Below are positions 37,966 to 40,093 of a DNA stretch of 40,093 nt, piece by piece (positions within the stretch are counted from its first letter, which is position 1; each line of letters begins with the position of its first letter). Both the position numbers and the translations under genes were made by a program. Origin of the DNA: Gammaproteobacteria bacterium (GTDB taxonomy: Bacteria > Pseudomonadota > Gammaproteobacteria > Ga0077536); contig JADLEV010000008.1 in assembly GCA_020845935.1 (NCBI GenBank), positions 1 through 40,093 on the forward strand, in the 5' to 3' direction. Below the pieces are notes generated by a model. The model was not told the origin of the DNA. It made no database searches and worked only from the letters and a program-made list of their open reading frames with translations.

Positions 37966-39249
37966 TTACCGCAGCGCGGCGAACGCGCGCTCGGCGGCGG
38001 CGAAGGTCCGCTCCAGCACCGCAGCGTCATGCGCCGCGGAGACGAAGCCCGCCTCGAAGGCCGATGGCGCGAGATAGACGCCGGCGTCGAGCATGGCGTG
38101 GAAGAACCGCTTGAATCGCGCGACGTCGCAGGCCATCACCTGCTGATAACTCGAAACGCGCTCCGCCGCCGTGAAGAACAGGCCGAACATGCCGGGCACG
38201 GCATTGGTCGCGAACGGGATGCCGTGCCGCGCCGCGAGCGCGCGCAGCCCGGTCAGCAGCGTCGTCGTGGTGCGTTCGAGTTGCGCATGAAATCCGGGAG
38301 CCTCGATCTGCCGCAGCGTCGCCAGCCCGGCGCTCATCGCCACGGGATTGCCCGAAAGCGTGCCCGCCTGATAGACCGGGCCGAGCGGCGCGATGCACTG
38401 CATGATCGCCGCGCGTCCGCCAAAGGCACCGACCGGCAGGCCACCGCCGATCACCTTGCCGAGTACCGTGAGATCGGGGCGGACGCCATACAACGCCTGC
38501 GCGCCGCCCGCGGCGACGCGGAATCCGGTCATCACCTCATCGAAGATCAGCAGCGCGCCGTAGCGTTGCGTGAGATCGCGCAGCCCTTCGAGAAAACCGG
38601 GTTCCGGCGGCACGCAATTCATGTTGCCGGCGATCGGCTCGACGATGATCGCGGCAATCTGCTCGCCACAGGCGGCAAAGGCCTGCGCCACCGCGCCGAG
38701 ATCGTTGAACGGGACGGTCAGCGTCAGCTCCGCCAGCGCCGCCGGTACCCCGGCCGAACTCGGCACGCCGAGCGTCAATGCACCGGAGCCCGCTTTCACC
38801 AGCAGTGAATCGGCATGGCCGTGATAGCACCCTTCGAACTTGAGGATCCGATCGCGGCCGGTAAAGCCCCGGGCGAGCCGGATCGCGCTCATCGCCGCTT
38901 CGGTCCCGGAACTGACCATCCGCACCAGTTCGATCGATGGCACCAGCCGGCAGATGGTGCGGGCGATCTCGGTCTCGATTTCAGTCGGTGCGCCAAAGCC
39001 GAGGCCCTTGCCGAGCTGCGCCGTGATCGCCGCGAGCACGGCCGGATGATTGTGGCCGAGCACCATCGGTCCCCAGGAGCCGACGTAGTCGATGTAGTCC
39101 TTGCCATCGACATCGCGCAGCAGCGCGCCGCTGGCGCTGGCGAAGAAGACCGGCGTGCCGGCGACCCCCCTGAACGCGCGTACCGGCGAATTGACGCCAC
39201 CGGGAATGAAGGTCTGAGCTTCTTGGAAACAGTCTGCGGAGCGGGACAT
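37966..39249 (-). CDS. hemL: Glutamate-1-semialdehyde 2,1-aminomutase
   Basis: HemL turns glutamate-1-semialdehyde into 5-aminolevulinate, the first dedicated haem/tetrapyrrole precursor. The 427-residue PLP enzyme shows [60 protein letters not shown] and [10 protein letters not shown]. The PLP lysine is K265 in [20 protein letters not shown] 39249 (MSRSAD) is chosen because GAGG is well spaced before it and this is the family's usual start; an in-frame codon at 39261 is less likely. It lies 8 bp after hemJ, so haem genes are coupled. Confidence 0.97.
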   Translation of the reverse strand: MSRSADCFQEAQTFIPGGVNSPVRAFRGVAGTPVFFASASGALLRDVDGKDYIDYVGSWGPMVLGHNHPAVLAAITAQLGKGLGFGAPTEIETEIARTICRLVPSIELVRMVSSGTEAAMSAIRLARGFTGRDRILKFEGCYHGHADSLLVKAGSGALTLGVPSSAGVPAALAELTLTVPFNDLGAVAQAFAACGEQIAAIIVEPIAGNMNCVPPEPGFLEGLRDLTQRYGALLIFDEVMTGFRVAAGGAQALYGVRPDLTVLGKVIGGGLPVGAFGGRAAIMQCIAPLGPVYQAGTLSGNPVAMSAGLATLRQIEAPGFHAQLERTTTTLLTGLRALAARHGIPFATNAVPGMFGLFFTAAERVSSYQQVMACDVARFKRFFHAMLDAGVYLAPSAFEAGFVSAAHDAAVLERTFAAAERAFAALR

Positions 39250-39257
39250 GAGTGACC

Positions 39258-39683
39258 TCAAAAAGGTTTGAGTACGGCGAGCAACACCACCGCAATCAGG
39301 ATCAGTACTGGGAATTCATTGAGCCAGCGGTAAAAGACATGGCCGTGCCGATTGGCGTCGGTGGCGAACGCCAGCCGCAAGCGGCCGAGGTACCAGTGAT
39401 AGCCGCCGAGCACGGCGACCAGCAGCAGCTTGACGTGCATCCAGTGGCTCTGTTTCAGCCAGTCGAGGCCGAGCTGGTACAGCAGCGCGCAGCCGAGCAC
39501 GAAGGTAATCAGCGCGCCGGGGGTCATGATGCCGCGGTAGAGTTTGCGTTCCATCACCTTGAACCGTTCGATGCTGATCGGATCCCGGCTTTCGGCGTGG
39601 TAGACGTAAAGACGCGGCAGGTAGAATAGCCCGGCGAACCAGGTCACCATGAAGATGATGTGAAAGGCCTTGAGCCACAACAT
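39258..39683 (-). CDS. hemJ: HemJ-type protoporphyrinogen IX oxidase
   Basis: HemJ oxidises protoporphyrinogen IX to protoporphyrin IX in the membrane. The 141-residue protein starts [25 protein letters not shown], with the His and Trp of the haem-binding first helix. It continues with [41 protein letters not shown] and a last helix ending VLKPF. Four hydrophobic helices are seen. A GAGGAA ribosome site precedes ATG 39683. The gene runs into hemL with an 8-bp gap and is divergent from argC. Confidence 0.92.
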   Translation of the reverse strand: MLWLKAFHIIFMVTWFAGLFYLPRLYVYHAESRDPISIERFKVMERKLYRGIMTPGALITFVLGCALLYQLGLDWLKQSHWMHVKLLLVAVLGGYHWYLGRLRLAFATDANRHGHVFYRWLNEFPVLILIAVVLLAVLKPF

Positions 39684-39756
39684 GAACGGTTCCTCGGTTC
39701 CGCGCTGCGTTGCGCGGGGCATGGCCGCTACCAACTGGCGGCGGGAGCCGCGGCAG

Positions 39757-39762
39757 TATAAT
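39757..39762 (+). promoter_or_regulatory. Candidate -10 element of the argC promoter
   Basis: A perfect TATAAT at 39757-39762 lies 69 bp before argC with only a weak -35. Downstream, 39795-39809 is a CGCCGCC-A-GGCGGCG palindrome that may bind a regulator. The assignment is tentative. Confidence 0.4.
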
Positions 39763-39831
39763 CAAACGTCGTTCTTTCAGGCGTAATTACCGTCCGCCGC
39801 CAGGCGGCGCAAACCGGGAGAATCTGTTGCG

Positions 39832-40093
39832 ATGATCAAGACCGGGATCGTTGGCGGCTCCGGCTACAGTGGCGCGGACTTGTTGCGGCTGGTGGCCGCG
39901 CATCCGCACCTCAGCCTGCATGTGGTCACCTCGCGCGGCGAAGCGGGCATGCCCGTCGCCGACGTCTGGCCCAGCCTGCGCGGGGTGGTGCGGGATACCT
40001 TCGAAGCCCCCGAGCCGCGGCGGCTGGCCGAGTGTGATCTCGTGTTCTTCGCGACGCCGAACGGTACCGCGATGGCACTCGCCCGCCAGTTGC
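39832..40093 (+). CDS. argC: N-acetyl-gamma-glutamyl-phosphate reductase, N-terminal part (3' end outside window)
   Basis: ArgC reduces N-acetylglutamyl phosphate to the semialdehyde in arginine synthesis. The visible 87 residues begin IKTGIVGGSGYSGADLLRLVAAHPHL, the NADP-binding GxxGxxG loop, and continue with VTSRGEAGMPVADVWPSLRG and ECDLVFFATPNGTAMALA, where family members continue to the catalytic Cys beyond the window edge. ATG 39832 follows GGGAG at 39816-39820. No stop codon is reached. Confidence 0.92.
   Translation, partial: MIKTGIVGGSGYSGADLLRLVAAHPHLSLHVVTSRGEAGMPVADVWPSLRGVVRDTFEAPEPRRLAECDLVFFATPNGTAMALARQL

Overview
The window comes from a GC-rich proteobacterial chromosome. 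It is most likely gammaproteobacterial. The evidence is the complete atpIBEFHAGDC operon followed by glmU, the rpe-trpE linkage, and hemJ-hemL divergent from argC. The class-level call is inference, and a Steroidobacter/Nevskia-like group is only a guess. No phage, transposase, integrase or CRISPR array was found. Two tRNA genes are present: Lys-TTT at 6577-6652 and Arg-TCG at 22922-22998.

Layout. 1-4530: the end of an alpha/beta hydrolase, a DUF1801 protein, trpE and rpe overlapping by 4 bp, and a Dam-type methylase with a C-terminal extension. The methylase abuts what looks like a DUF4202 gene remnant. 4678-6537: a secreted PQQ beta-propeller/cytochrome c fusion. 6780-9415: a YeeE/YedE sulfur-compound transporter, and an ECF sigma factor translationally coupled to a small membrane protein and preceded by another small membrane protein. 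9681-12494: secreted or accessory proteins (SnoaL-like, virulence-factor domain, tannase/feruloyl-esterase fold). 12634-16377: a 1247-residue protein with two cNMP-binding-like domains, a rhodanese domain and a very long coiled coil carrying 120-bp tandem repeats. 16754-19554: a YdcH-like protein, a MoxR ATPase, a CoxE-like VWA protein, and a small unknown ORF behind a hairpin that overlaps its ribosome binding site.

19566-27474 looks like a catabolic island for acyl-CoA compounds. A thiolase-fold protein plus DUF35 partner are divergent from a two-subunit CoA-transferase. After tRNA-Arg come an FAD oxidoreductase, a two-cluster iron-sulfur protein and a second FAD oxidoreductase. A plausible reading is CoA activation by transfer from a donor acyl-CoA, a GlcDEF-like membrane-linked 2-hydroxyacid or similar oxidation, and C-C cleavage by a thiolase-fold/DUF35 aldolase. 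The substrate cannot be read from sequence.

27615-40093 is mostly housekeeping: a DUF4159 protein, ATP synthase, glmU, a nitrilase-family amidase, hemL, hemJ and the 5' part of argC. A nested perfect inverted repeat lies between the convergent amidase and hemL genes.

The most unusual items are four. The tannase-family protein has lost all three catalytic triad residues while keeping its disulfide cysteines. The cNMP/rhodanese/coiled-coil giant carries DNA-level repeats. The iron-sulfur protein has its first CCG domain stripped of cysteines. The thiolase-fold/DUF35 pair lacks the thiolase nucleophile.
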